From contig NZ_PYGI01000012.1 of assembly GCF_003014615.1 (NCBI RefSeq), forward strand, positions 60,973 to 124,972: a stretch of DNA of 64,000 nt, in the 5' to 3' direction. Origin of the DNA: Marinobacterium halophilum. GTDB lineage: Bacteria; Pseudomonadota; Gammaproteobacteria; Pseudomonadales; Balneatricaceae. The translations under genes were made by a program, and so were the position numbers. Below the pieces are notes generated by a model, which saw only the letters and a program-made list of their open reading frames with translations, was not told the DNA's origin and did not search any database. Shown one piece after another: positions 54,948 to 64,000 of this stretch (the first letter of the stretch is position 1; the number at the start of each line of letters is the position of its first letter).

Positions 54948-57809
54948 TTACTCGCGGACCAGAATGACCCTGATTGCGTCCAGCTTCAGCTCCATACCCT
55001 GCAATGCAGTTTCCATATGTTCGGTATCTGCCTGCAGTGCATCCAACTCCTCCGGTCGAATCATCGGATTGACCTTGGCCAGTGCTGCCAGTCGCTCATA
55101 TTCGGCGGTACGCTGCTGGTGCAGGCTTTCCAGTGCCTGCTGACGCAATGTATTCAGACGACTGTCCACATTGCGTTCGGCCGCTTTGAGCTGGCCGGCA
55201 ATCTGCTCACGCGCCAAACGTACCATCTTCTGACCAGTCGCACGGCTAACGGTCTGCAGTAACTGGTTCAACGGTTCATGACCGAGAGCAGCTGACAAGT
55301 CACGTCCGTCCTGATCGACCAGCATGCGCACGCTACCGGTCGGCAGATAACGCTCCAGCTGCAGATAACGCGGGGCTGTACAGCGCAACTCATACACCAG
55401 TTCCAGCAACAGGGTGCCGGCCGGCAGCGGCGGCAGCTTCAGCGTACACACCGTACAGTTGCCCAGCTCACCCGTACTGATCAGCTCCATGGTTCCGGTC
55501 AGCAATGGATGCTCCCAGCTCATGAACTGAATATCCTCACGGGACAAGGCACGCTCGCGGCTGAATGTCAGCGTCACGCCCTCTTCCGGCAACCCCGGAA
55601 TATGGCACAACATATGCTCGCCGGGGTGCAGTACCAAACCATCAGGCCCATGCGGCTGAATGTCGATACCGAAGCGGTCAAACAGTTTTTCCGCAAACGC
55701 CTGCAGCTGTTCACTGCCTTCCGCCGCTGCCACTTCGTTCAGCAATTGTGCCGCACGCTGCGGATGACAGCTGCTGATCTCCAACAGTCGGTCACGCCCG
55801 CGTGACAGATCCAGCTCCAGATTTTCGCGCGCCTGACGCGTTTCGGTCACCAGCGTTTCAAGCGCAGCCTCGTCTTCCGGTTCACGCAGACATTCAAGCA
55901 GCTGCGGTGCAAAGCGACGGTACAGCGCATCACCGACCGCACACACGCGGCTGAACGCATCAAGACCTTCATCGTACCAACGCAACAACACCGCTGCGGT
56001 ACCGCCTTCATAGACCGGTACATGAATCTGGATATCTTCACGCTGACCAATACGGTCCAGACGACCGATACGCTGTTCCAGCAGGTCTGGCGTTAACGGC
56101 AGATCGAACAGCACCAAATGATGGGCAAACTGGAAGTTGCGCCCTTCACTGCCGATCTCGGAACAGACCAGCACCTGGGCACCCTGTTCTTCTTCAGCAA
56201 AGTAGGCCGCCGCACGGTCACGGTTCACCAGGCTCATGCCTTCATGGAACACCGCCGAACGCACCCCTTCACGCAGATTCAGATGATCTTCCAGTGCTAC
56301 CGCCGTCTCGGCATGAGCACAGATCACCAACACCTTTGTACTGCGGTTCTGTTTCAGCCATGCCACCAGCCACTCGACCCGGGTATCGGCGTCAACCCAG
56401 TCAGCGCCAATGATTCTCTCCGGATGCAGCCAGGCTTCCGGTGCCACTTCTTCGTCGAACAGCGCAAGTTCCGGCGGCATTTCCAGCCATTGGGTCTGCA
56501 ACTGGCGCTGCGGGAAACCTGCAACCGTATCGCGAGTGTTGCGGAACAGCACGCGTCCGGTCCCCTGACGGTCAATCAGCTGACGAATCAGTTCATGGAG
56601 CGCCTCCGGCTGTGCAGTCGCCTCCAATGCCAGCCAGCGTGTCACCGCATCATCACCCAACCGCTCGGCCAGTGCCGACTGCAAGGTCGCATCGGCTCGC
56701 AGCACGTCGCTGCCATCATCACTCAATAGCGGCTCGATCAGAGCATTGAGTTGCAGGTAAGCATGCTCTTCATCCAGGAACTGCTGCAAATCAGGGTAAC
56801 GTGCCGGGTCCAGCAAACGCAGGCGAGCAAAATGCCCCTCTGGCCCCAGCTGTTCGGGGGTCGCCGTCAGCAACAGGAGGCCCGGTGTCGTCTGCGCCAA
56901 TGTTTCGATACAGCGATATGCATGGCTGGGCGCTTCCGCACTCCAGCCAAGGTGATGGGCTTCATCCACGACCAGCATATCCCACCCTGCGGCCTCGGCC
57001 TGGACCTGACGGGCCTCAGAACGGGTCAGCAACGACAGCGGGCAGATCACCAGCTGGCTGCTTTCAAACGGATTATCCTGACCACTGGCTTCAATATCGG
57101 CGCAGCGAGCTTCATCCAGCAGGGTGAACATCAGGTTGAAGCGGCGCAGCATCTCCACCAGCCACTGGTGTATCAAGGTATCCGGCACCACCACCAACAC
57201 GCGTCGAGCGCGACCGCTGATCAGACGCTGGTGCATCACCAGGCCGGCTTCGATGGTTTTACCCAGCCCCACCTCATCCGCCAGCAAGGCACGCGGTGCC
57301 ATGCGGCCACTCAATTCACCGGCAATATAGAACTGGTGCGGCAACAGCTGGACGCGCGCGCCGAGCAGGCCGTAGGCAGCCGATGCACGCAGACGATGTT
57401 GATGATCCAATGAAGCTACACGCAGTTTGAACAGGCCATTACGGTCAATCTGACCGGCGAACAAACGTTCCTGAGGGCGGCTGAAGTGAACCGCACTGTC
57501 TAACTCCAGCTCAGGCAGGATAATCTCCTCACCCTCGGCATTCACTCCACTGTAGATGAAGCAATCGTTGTGTTCGAAGCGTTCGACCACTTCCATCTCG
57601 TCACCGAGCAGGTTGCAGACCTTGTCACCCGGCTCATAGGCAACCCGACTCAACGGCGCATTATCGGCGGCATAGGTGCGTGTCTCTTCTGCCGCTGGAA
57701 AGCGGATCTCGACACGACGGTTTGAGTATTCAACGACGATACCGAGGCCAAGCTCAGCTTCACTGTTACTGATCCAACGTTGTCCGGGTACGAATGGCAC
57801 TTGTGACAA
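54948..57809 (-). CDS. rapA: RNA polymerase-associated ATPase RapA
   Basis: 953 residues, full length for RapA/HepA, the SWI2/SNF2 ATPase that recycles stalled RNA polymerase. N-terminal Tudor-like domains (FVPGQRWISNSEAELGLG), Walker A ADEVGLGKTIEAG, DEAH box VVDEAHHLGW, and helicase C motif VLVCSEIGSEGRNFQFA with QRIGRLDRIGQ. I chose a TTG start at 57809, which has GGGAG 7 nt upstream and gives MSQVPFVPGQRW, matching known N termini; the frame extends to 57839 with no better codon. Confidence 0.95.
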   Translation of the reverse strand: MSQVPFVPGQRWISNSEAELGLGIVVEYSNRRVEIRFPAAEETRTYAADNAPLSRVAYEPGDKVCNLLGDEMEVVERFEHNDCFIYSGVNAEGEEIILPELELDSAVHFSRPQERLFAGQIDRNGLFKLRVASLDHQHRLRASAAYGLLGARVQLLPHQFYIAGELSGRMAPRALLADEVGLGKTIEAGLVMHQRLISGRARRVLVVVPDTLIHQWLVEMLRRFNLMFTLLDEARCADIEASGQDNPFESSQLVICPLSLLTRSEARQVQAEAAGWDMLVVDEAHHLGWSAEAPSHAYRCIETLAQTTPGLLLLTATPEQLGPEGHFARLRLLDPARYPDLQQFLDEEHAYLQLNALIEPLLSDDGSDVLRADATLQSALAERLGDDAVTRWLALEATAQPEALHELIRQLIDRQGTGRVLFRNTRDTVAGFPQRQLQTQWLEMPPELALFDEEVAPEAWLHPERIIGADWVDADTRVEWLVAWLKQNRSTKVLVICAHAETAVALEDHLNLREGVRSAVFHEGMSLVNRDRAAAYFAEEEQGAQVLVCSEIGSEGRNFQFAHHLVLFDLPLTPDLLEQRIGRLDRIGQREDIQIHVPVYEGGTAAVLLRWYDEGLDAFSRVCAVGDALYRRFAPQLLECLREPEDEAALETLVTETRQARENLELDLSRGRDRLLEISSCHPQRAAQLLNEVAAAEGSEQLQAFAEKLFDRFGIDIQPHGPDGLVLHPGEHMLCHIPGLPEEGVTLTFSRERALSREDIQFMSWEHPLLTGTMELISTGELGNCTVCTLKLPPLPAGTLLLELVYELRCTAPRYLQLERYLPTGSVRMLVDQDGRDLSAALGHEPLNQLLQTVSRATGQKMVRLAREQIAGQLKAAERNVDSRLNTLRQQALESLHQQRTAEYERLAALAKVNPMIRPEELDALQADTEHMETALQGMELKLDAIRVILVRE

Positions 57810-57882
57810 AATCTGACTCCCTTTAATACAGGGCGGCAATTTTAGGCGTTAAGCCCTCAAGACTCAAAGCCTTACACGCCTG

Positions 57883-58467
57883 TTATGCATATTCAGCCCG
57901 AATTTGTGCAATTCGTTCCTTGAGTTCGGGCAAGAGTTCCTGTTCAAACCATGGATTGCGTTGCAACCAGATATTATTGCGCGGGCTGGGGTGCGGCAAA
58001 GGGATATTTTCAGGCGCATAGTCACGCCAGTGCCGGACCCTGTCGGTCAGATTGGGCCCCTTGCCCAAATGCCATTCCTGCGCATAGCGTCCTACCAGCA
58101 ACGTCAGTTTGATGTTCGGCAGCAGGTCCAGCAACGGCTGACGCCAGGCACGTGCGCACTCCGGCCGCGGCGGATTGTCGCCGGATTTGCCTCGGCCCGG
58201 ATAACAAAATCCCATCGGCAGAATAGCTACCCGTTCAGGATCATAAAACTCATCTCGACTCATCCCCAGCCAGTCACGCAAACGCTCCCCGCTGGGATCA
58301 TTGAACGGAATGCCGGTGTCATGGACTTTCACCCCCGGTGCCTGCCCCACAATCAGCAAACGCGCACTGGAGGCAGCCTGCACCACCGGGCGCGGACCCA
58401 ATGGCAGGTAGTCGGCACAGAGGCGGCAAGCACGCACCTGTTCCAGTAACTCTGCCAGCGCCGTCAC
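57883..58467 (-). CDS. Uracil-DNA glycosylase family protein
   Basis: 194 residues. Cysteine-bearing start RACRLCADYLPLGPRP, motif 1 GQAPGVKVHDTGIPFNDPSGERLRDWLG, and the active-site region PLPHPSPRNNIWL, all typical of the UDG-like YqfB/family proteins encoded beside rapA in some gammaproteobacteria. The N-terminal Cys pair may belong to an Fe-S cluster but the other ligands are not clear. The ATG overlaps the stop of the SGNH gene by 4 bp. Confidence 0.85.
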   Translation of the reverse strand: MTALAELLEQVRACRLCADYLPLGPRPVVQAASSARLLIVGQAPGVKVHDTGIPFNDPSGERLRDWLGMSRDEFYDPERVAILPMGFCYPGRGKSGDNPPRPECARAWRQPLLDLLPNIKLTLLVGRYAQEWHLGKGPNLTDRVRHWRDYAPENIPLPHPSPRNNIWLQRNPWFEQELLPELKERIAQIRAEYA

Positions 58468-59072
58468 AATGCACCTTCTGCCTGCAAGGTATCGTGGATG
58501 CCTTCGGCCAGTGCTCGATAGCCCTGTGCATTGAGATGAACGGCATCGGATTTCATGGCGGAGTCACGCAGCAGACCGGATAACAGACCTTTAATAAAGA
58601 CCAGATCATGGCGTTGTGCCAGTTCGGCATACAGAGGAGCGGCATCCGAAAACAGTTTTTTCTCCGGCACACCCAACAACACTACCTGCACCCCCTGCGC
58701 CCTGGCCATTGAGATCATGGCATCCAAGTTGCGCTCCAGATCGGTCGCGGGCCGGTTGCGTAGAATATCGTTACCGCCATGCAGCAAAATCAGCAGGTCC
58801 GGCTGTACACTGGCCAACTCCTCGGCCAACCGGTCTCGCCCCAGCGCCGATACTTCACCGGACACCCCCGAAGCCACCACCTGCCGACCTGACAGCTGGC
58901 TGAGTACCTGCGGATAACTGTGTTCAGCCGCAGCACCCACTCCGACCGTCAGGCTGTCACCAAATGCCAGAATGACCGCATTGTCATGCAACGGCTCCAG
59001 CCGATGATCACTGCAGCCTTGCAGTGCCATGAACATCAGCAAAAGTACCGACTGTACGATTCGTTTCACCAT
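58464..59072 (-). CDS. SGNH/GDSL hydrolase lipoprotein
   Basis: 202 residues. A lipoprotein signal MVKRIVQSVLLLMFMALQGC leads the GDSL block FGDSLTVG (catalytic Ser), the GGND block HGGNDILRN and the C-terminal SDAVHLNAQG with Asp and His: all four SGNH blocks are intact, resembling TesA-type esterases. I chose the ATG at 59072 because it gives the signal peptide; the frame is open to 59249. Probably envelope-anchored esterase or lysophospholipase. Confidence 0.88.
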   Translation of the reverse strand: MVKRIVQSVLLLMFMALQGCSDHRLEPLHDNAVILAFGDSLTVGVGAAAEHSYPQVLSQLSGRQVVASGVSGEVSALGRDRLAEELASVQPDLLILLHGGNDILRNRPATDLERNLDAMISMARAQGVQVVLLGVPEKKLFSDAAPLYAELAQRHDLVFIKGLLSGLLRDSAMKSDAVHLNAQGYRALAEGIHDTLQAEGAL

Positions 59073-59086
59073 ATGCACCTTGAATA

Positions 59087-60493
59087 TCACCAGAAATCCG
59101 CCATGAAAGCCGCGATGGTCAGGCCAAAAATCAGTATCCCGGCCGACTTGAACAATACTGGCAACCACAGCACCCAAGCTGGCGGTATACGCCGCTGCAG
59201 GGTGTATGCAGCAGGATCGGGGCGATAGCTGATACCGGTAATGCTGCACAGCGTTGCCATTAATGACTCCACCTCCTGCTGTCCCTGAATGCCGTCTCCC
59301 AAGCGCACCCGTTGGCCATCGTGCATATATGCATCAATGGCATAATCCAATTCGGAGTCCACACCCTGTCCGGTGCGACCGACAACCCGCTCCGCCAGCC
59401 CCTCAACGTCATCAACGGCGATTCTGCGCTGTTTGCTCAGGAACAGAAAATGCCGCGTGGTTACCAGTTCCTGCGAACCGGCCTCCAGCCGCAGGCTGTT
59501 GCAGCGCATATAAAAGCCACTCAACAGCAGCGCAGGGCTGAACAAACCAAACCCCAGCAGGATCATGCCCTGCACCATCAATGCAAAATAGCTGGGGCGC
59601 TGCGAGTTCAATTCATCCCACACGTTATACGCCATGAAAGCAGCAACGCCGGTAAACACTAACCCGATTATCATAAGTATCCAGGCGGTCTTGCCACTGC
59701 GTCCAGCCGGAAAATCGATGCTCAGGGTACTAGTGTCGACCACCGCCTGCTGCCAGGAACGCGGCGACTCCTGCGCCGCTTCAATCGATTGTTGCCGCTC
59801 CCGCTCAGTGAAACGAAAATCAGACGTTTTTTTACGTGCCTCGGCACTGACCGGCACGGGAAAGGTGGCATCAAAGCCACTGTCGGGAACTTCGACATGC
59901 ACTGCCCACCAGCATTGACGGCGACCTTGGTCAAAGCTGCTGGGGGGCTGCTGCTCAGACAGCGGCGCACAAAACTCGATACGGGTACCCTTGATCGAAC
60001 GCATCCGTCTGAACACTGCCGGTGACTGCCAGAGCAGTTGATCGTTTACGCTGGCATTCTTGCCCGTGGTCACCACCCGCCGCATACAGTTAATGGTGAT
60101 CTTTACATCCACATCAGACGGCAGATCCAACGGGATTGTCAGGCTACCACCCAACTCACCATCAAGGGCCGCCGGCACCGGGTCCAGGGTCATGACCAAC
60201 GCTCGCTGCTGACGCCAGCGCACGTACTCACGCAGTACACGAGGGACGCCCAGCAACCCTGTCAACAGCATGACCGGCAACATCAGTAACGGATTAAAAT
60301 CCGCAAAGCCAGCGGTGATAAAACGTTTGATCGCAGGCTCAAGTACTGACCACTGCTGCACGGTCAATGCCATCATCGTGACTAGATACCCCAGCGTAAT
60401 ACCCGCTGCGGTATAGAAACGGGCATTGACCTGCTCCGGTCGGCTTTGCCCTCGCTGCCAGTCCTTGTTGACAGGCCATGTCGGTTCTTGCAT
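59087..60493 (-). CDS. Membrane protein of unknown function
   Basis: 468 residues with about five membrane helices (near residues 27-50, 65-85, 265-287, 300-325 and at the C terminus) and a large soluble loop between helices 2 and 3 with a beta-rich, DUF3592-like feel. I recognise no catalytic motif. First of a minus-strand group with the SGNH lipoprotein (14 bp away) and the UDG-like gene. I chose the ATG at 60493; the frame starts at 60547. Confidence 0.75.
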   Translation of the reverse strand: MQEPTWPVNKDWQRGQSRPEQVNARFYTAAGITLGYLVTMMALTVQQWSVLEPAIKRFITAGFADFNPLLMLPVMLLTGLLGVPRVLREYVRWRQQRALVMTLDPVPAALDGELGGSLTIPLDLPSDVDVKITINCMRRVVTTGKNASVNDQLLWQSPAVFRRMRSIKGTRIEFCAPLSEQQPPSSFDQGRRQCWWAVHVEVPDSGFDATFPVPVSAEARKKTSDFRFTERERQQSIEAAQESPRSWQQAVVDTSTLSIDFPAGRSGKTAWILMIIGLVFTGVAAFMAYNVWDELNSQRPSYFALMVQGMILLGFGLFSPALLLSGFYMRCNSLRLEAGSQELVTTRHFLFLSKQRRIAVDDVEGLAERVVGRTGQGVDSELDYAIDAYMHDGQRVRLGDGIQGQQEVESLMATLCSITGISYRPDPAAYTLQRRIPPAWVLWLPVLFKSAGILIFGLTIAAFMADFW

Positions 60494-60604
60494 CAAAAAC
60501 GTATCCCTGAACACTAAAATCTGACAGTCTCGGTGCCTTACAGACACACAAAAAATATAGTTATACTACTGTTTTGCATGCGTGTCCCTCCAAAGACACC
60601 CATT

Positions 60605-63600
60605 ATGAATAAGCAAAAAACACCTATGACCGGACCCATTTTGTCCGGTGATATACAACATGCTCGGGACATCAGCTTTTTGCCTATGGACAGTCGCTCT
60701 TTACTCACCGCCAACATGCCCGACGCAGGCCTTACAAACATCATTCGTCGTGACCGGCTACTTAACCCGCTCAACGAAACGTCGGCACCCCTCATTACGC
60801 TTGCGGCACCGGCAGGGGCTGGCAAAACGACGCTGATTGCCCATTGGCTGGAGTTACAGGCACAGCCGTACATCTGGTTACAGCTCAGCTCCCAAGACAA
60901 CAACCCGGCTACCTTTTTCGACCGTCTCAGCCATGCCGTTCAACAGAGCACCCCACCACAGCATTGGAACCTGCCTCCCCTGCCGGATAGCGCGGCGCCG
61001 TTGCCGGACGCCTTCGGCAACACGCTGTTTTCCGCACTCATTGAACAATCCAATCAGCCTTTGACTCTGGTACTGGATGATTACCATACACTCACGCAGG
61101 ACGCCTCACTCCACACACTGTTGAACGACGTGATACAGACACAGGCATCACCGTTCAGATGCATTTTAATTAGCCGGAACAACGACTACGGGCATTTCAT
61201 CCGCCTCAAGGCACATCAACAACTATTGCACTTCAGCGGGCCAGACTTGCGTTTCACACGGGATGAAACTCGACAATTTCTGGCGGAAACCACCGATATA
61301 GAATTACCCGAAGTCAGCCTGCACAAACTGGATACGCAATTGGGTGGATGGGCCGCTGGACTAAAGCTCATAACCAAGGCTGCAGGGAACAATCTGCTGG
61401 CGCAGCTGACGGTTCAACCACCCGCTGCACAGAGCTCGCTTCATGGCTGGCAGACGGATATCCATGCCTATTTTGCCAAAGAGGTCATGGCTGGTTTGAG
61501 CAATCAGGAAATCAAGCTGCTGCTGATCACCTCATTTACCCCGTTCACGAATGCACCCATTGCTGTCAGCCTGAGTAAGCTGACTGATGCAGGCCAACTC
61601 CTCACCTCGCTGCACGGCCGCAATCTATTTATTGAACATATTTCAGATACAAACACGGCCTACCAGTATCACCCGCTGTTTCACGACTACTTACAGCATG
61701 AAGCCCGACACCGGTTCACACAACGGCAATACAGGGCACTGGGACTACGCTCGGCACGTCAACTGAATGCTCACGGATTTCCTGAGCACGCCATTGATCT
61801 GTTCCTGAGCTTGAAAGCCTACCGACAAGCCCGTACTGCCATTAAACAGCATGCAAACAAACTCATTACAGAAGGGCAGGTCCGCAGGGTTTCTCAGTGG
61901 CTTGCCCAAATCCCGACTCAACTGGTCATAGAAGACCCTTTGACCCTGCTGTTACTCGGGCAGTGCTGCTTACTAACCAACTCTGACGGCGCGCTCGACT
62001 CCTTGCTAGCCACCGCAGATACATTTTTACACCAGGAAATGTACGCAGCCGCCATCCAAGCCTACGGTAAATATTTGCAAGCCGTCACGATATCAGGCAT
62101 CGATTATCGCGCGGTCGATACCTGCATGATCAAGCTGGATCCATTACTGCCAAACAACGACCCACAGATTCAGGCTGCCTTGGCTGAAATAGCCAGCACG
62201 GTCTTGTTCGCTCTCAGTTTTCGCGACATGAAACATCCGTCGCTACCCACTTGGAGAGCCCTGGCCGAGTCTTCACTTCATACGCAGACTGACGCCACTC
62301 TGCTATTAAGCAACTGCAACCAGCTCATGATGTTTTATCTCCATGCCGGTGAGATGCTACATATCTGCAGAATCATGGAGACTCTGGTGTCTCCCCTGCG
62401 CAGCAAAACAGCATCCAATCCCGCCCTGCATCTGCAAACACTGGTCATCGAAGTGTATTACAGAGGCCATGTCATACAAGATGTACAAAGGGCAAAGACA
62501 TTGGCCCAGCAAGGCATTGCCCTGGGCCAGAAAACCGGCATTACCCTCTATGAATTCTGGTTCAGATACATGTTAGTCGTGATCGCCATTTGTCAAAATG
62601 ACCTGTCACTTGCCGAAGCTGAAATTAACGACCTGCAAGCTAACATTATGATGTTTGGGGGCAGTAGACGCGCTGACATATTTCATTTGAGAGGCTTTCT
62701 CGCATTGGCCCGGCAAGACTGGGGACGCGCCCGTGCAGACCTCCAGCAAGCCCAGAACATATTTAAAAGTGCTCACACTCCCTATTCGGAACACTGGACC
62801 GGGCTGATGCTGGCCGTAGCCCATTATGGGTTGGGCGAAACGGATCAATGCCGCAGCCATATCATGCATACAACCCGCATGGGATGGCTGGGTTCTACGC
62901 ATCTGCAATACCACTGCCTGACGCTCTCCGCCTGGGTAGAACTCAACACCGACAACCCAGAAACGGGACTCAACCTGCTTGAACAGGTTTTCACTCTCGC
63001 CCGCAAGCAACAGATGACATTTATTCCCATGATTGGCCAGCAGCCTTTTATTCAACTGTGCCAACATGCATTGGATGCCGGGATCGAAACGCCCTTTATT
63101 CAGCGTGTCATTCTGGGCAACAATCTGTCGTTAGAGGGTGCGTCACGATGGAATTTATCCTGGCCCAGAGAGCTGCGTATTTATACGTTAACGTCGTTCC
63201 AGATTGTTGATCATAGATCCGAGCCACCGGCCATCATTGAACTGCAAACAAAGCCGCTCATGCTACTCAAAGCCATTATTGCTTTTGGCGGGACAGACAT
63301 CCCCATACGGACACTGTGTGATGCACTCTGGACAGATACTGAAGGTGATGCCGCTTTGCGTGCATTCAAGGTCAACTTGCACCGACTACGCAAAGGACTG
63401 GGTAGCGAAAACTGTATTGAAATAAAGAATAATAAGGTGTCTCTCGCTGCAACCTGCTGGGTAGACGCATTAATATTTTGGAAGAGTATGCCGCTCGGCA
63501 CGACTCACTGCACACAGCAACTGCGTACACTGGTCCAATTATACCAAGCCCGCTTTTTGGAAGGTGATGCACCCATTCCCTGGATCAAACATGCACGTGA

Positions 63601-63889
63601 ACGCATACACCAGAATTATCTGCGCTTGCTGGAACATCTTGGCCAAGTTTTAATGCAACACGATCAAATAGGTGATGCCATCATCTATTTTGAAGAGGCA
63701 TTACTGGCCGACCCATTAGAGGAAGACTATTACTGCAACTTGATGCAATGCTACAGCCAACTCCAACGTCCAGATCGAGTAGCCAAAACATTTCACCGTT
63801 ATTGCACAGCGTATCGCGACCACTTGGGCATACAACCCTCCCCCCGGGCCAAGGCTCTTCATGAACGACTCTTAAAAGCAACACTTTAA
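60605..63889 (+). CDS. Large MalT-like AAA/TPR regulator with C-terminal wHTH and BTAD
   Basis: 1094 residues. N-terminal STAND-type ATPase: Walker A APAGAGKTTLIAHW (about 67-80), Walker B TLVLDDYH, then FTRDETRQFL and LGGWAAGLKLI as in MalT. A long helical TPR-like region follows. Instead of a LuxR domain, the C terminus has an OmpR-type winged helix (LRIYTLTSFQIV to LRKGLGSENCIEIKNN, about 855-935) and a bacterial transcriptional activation domain (about 980-1090). Thus it is an ATP-regulated activator. The ATG at 60605 has no strong ribosome site; TATACT at 60562-60567 may be its -10. Divergent from the membrane-protein gene, a possible target. Confidence 0.87.
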   Translation: MNKQKTPMTGPILSGDIQHARDISFLPMDSRSLLTANMPDAGLTNIIRRDRLLNPLNETSAPLITLAAPAGAGKTTLIAHWLELQAQPYIWLQLSSQDNNPATFFDRLSHAVQQSTPPQHWNLPPLPDSAAPLPDAFGNTLFSALIEQSNQPLTLVLDDYHTLTQDASLHTLLNDVIQTQASPFRCILISRNNDYGHFIRLKAHQQLLHFSGPDLRFTRDETRQFLAETTDIELPEVSLHKLDTQLGGWAAGLKLITKAAGNNLLAQLTVQPPAAQSSLHGWQTDIHAYFAKEVMAGLSNQEIKLLLITSFTPFTNAPIAVSLSKLTDAGQLLTSLHGRNLFIEHISDTNTAYQYHPLFHDYLQHEARHRFTQRQYRALGLRSARQLNAHGFPEHAIDLFLSLKAYRQARTAIKQHANKLITEGQVRRVSQWLAQIPTQLVIEDPLTLLLLGQCCLLTNSDGALDSLLATADTFLHQEMYAAAIQAYGKYLQAVTISGIDYRAVDTCMIKLDPLLPNNDPQIQAALAEIASTVLFALSFRDMKHPSLPTWRALAESSLHTQTDATLLLSNCNQLMMFYLHAGEMLHICRIMETLVSPLRSKTASNPALHLQTLVIEVYYRGHVIQDVQRAKTLAQQGIALGQKTGITLYEFWFRYMLVVIAICQNDLSLAEAEINDLQANIMMFGGSRRADIFHLRGFLALARQDWGRARADLQQAQNIFKSAHTPYSEHWTGLMLAVAHYGLGETDQCRSHIMHTTRMGWLGSTHLQYHCLTLSAWVELNTDNPETGLNLLEQVFTLARKQQMTFIPMIGQQPFIQLCQHALDAGIETPFIQRVILGNNLSLEGASRWNLSWPRELRIYTLTSFQIVDHRSEPPAIIELQTKPLMLLKAIIAFGGTDIPIRTLCDALWTDTEGDAALRAFKVNLHRLRKGLGSENCIEIKNNKVSLAATCWVDALIFWKSMPLGTTHCTQQLRTLVQLYQARFLEGDAPIPWIKHARERIHQNYLRLLEHLGQVLMQHDQIGDAIIYFEEALLADPLEEDYYCNLMQCYSQLQRPDRVAKTFHRYCTAYRDHLGIQPSPRAKALHERLLKATL

Positions 63890-63894
63890 CCCTG

Positions 63895-63919
63895 ACCGGA
63901 GCCCTGCTCCGGTTTTTTT
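63895..63919 (+). terminator. Rho-independent terminator after the AAA/BTAD regulator
   Basis: Perfect 8-bp stem ACCGGAGC/GCTCCGGT with loop CCT, then seven T, 6 bp past the stop. The remaining 81 bases to the window end hold no feature I can support. Confidence 0.93.
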
Positions 63920-64000
63920 CATTTTCTTTCGTTTCAGCCCCGTTTTGTATCCTTTTTGTATCCTCCTCGGCATTACCCTGTCCGTCTTTATATCTGTTGA

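Overview
The window looks like chromosomal DNA of a marine-type gammaproteobacterium (Oceanospirillales/Pseudomonadales-like; inferred from trpI divergent from trpBA, RapA, PBP1C paired with an alpha-2-macroglobulin, MaoC/acyl-CoA genes, and roughly 55-60% G+C by eye). It is densely packed, with many 4-bp start/stop overlaps. I see no tRNA, rRNA, CRISPR array, insertion sequence or prophage genes.

Layout. 70-9795: a Bcr/CflA exporter, then on the minus strand the periplasmic defence/cell-wall pair YfhM-like alpha-2-macroglobulin plus PBP1C, and a YbfB/YjiJ-type MFS protein. 9971-23363: acyl-CoA metabolism (a DmdC-like acyl-CoA dehydrogenase, a MaoC hydratase, a DmdB-like acyl-CoA ligase, a FixL/FixJ-like two-component pair, and an operon of ligase, thioesterase and hydrolase). 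23638-31634: a DUF523 protein, proS, a DmeF-like metal exporter, trpBA with the divergent regulator trpI, acylphosphatase and YihY. 31731-34730: a four-gene translationally coupled operon (ArsC-like, WrbA-like, DUF2069, and a cysteine desulfurase fused to SufE). 34765-43315: LysR, a CHASE4-type diguanylate cyclase, an aldehyde dehydrogenase, topB, and a DoxX/glutathionyl-hydroquinone reductase/WrbA operon. 43335-51000: a GNAT-C39 protein beside a RimK-like ATP-grasp protein, chrA, LysR, Lrp and leuA. 51177-63889: a three-sensor diguanylate cyclase, two tiny genes behind a perfect palindrome, a YjfB-like protein, rapA, uracil-DNA glycosylase family, SGNH lipoprotein, a membrane protein, and a large AAA/TPR/BTAD regulator.

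The stand-out region is 12431-16463. It is an A+T-rich island sitting exactly between the terminators of two convergent housekeeping genes. It encodes two overlapping reverse transcriptases (419 and 666 aa; FVDD and YVDD active sites) and, immediately downstream on the same strand, a structured RNA gene. This architecture matches the type 3 defence-associated reverse transcriptase system (DRT3: Drt3a/UG3, Drt3b/UG8 plus ncRNA). The candidate RNA has a 10-bp long-range closing stem, a cUUCGg hairpin next to a single-stranded CACACAC tract, and two further hairpins whose G.U pairs become A.C mismatches on the opposite strand, so the sequence itself says the RNA is read from the minus strand. The CACACAC tract is the obvious candidate template for an alternating GT/AC DNA product.
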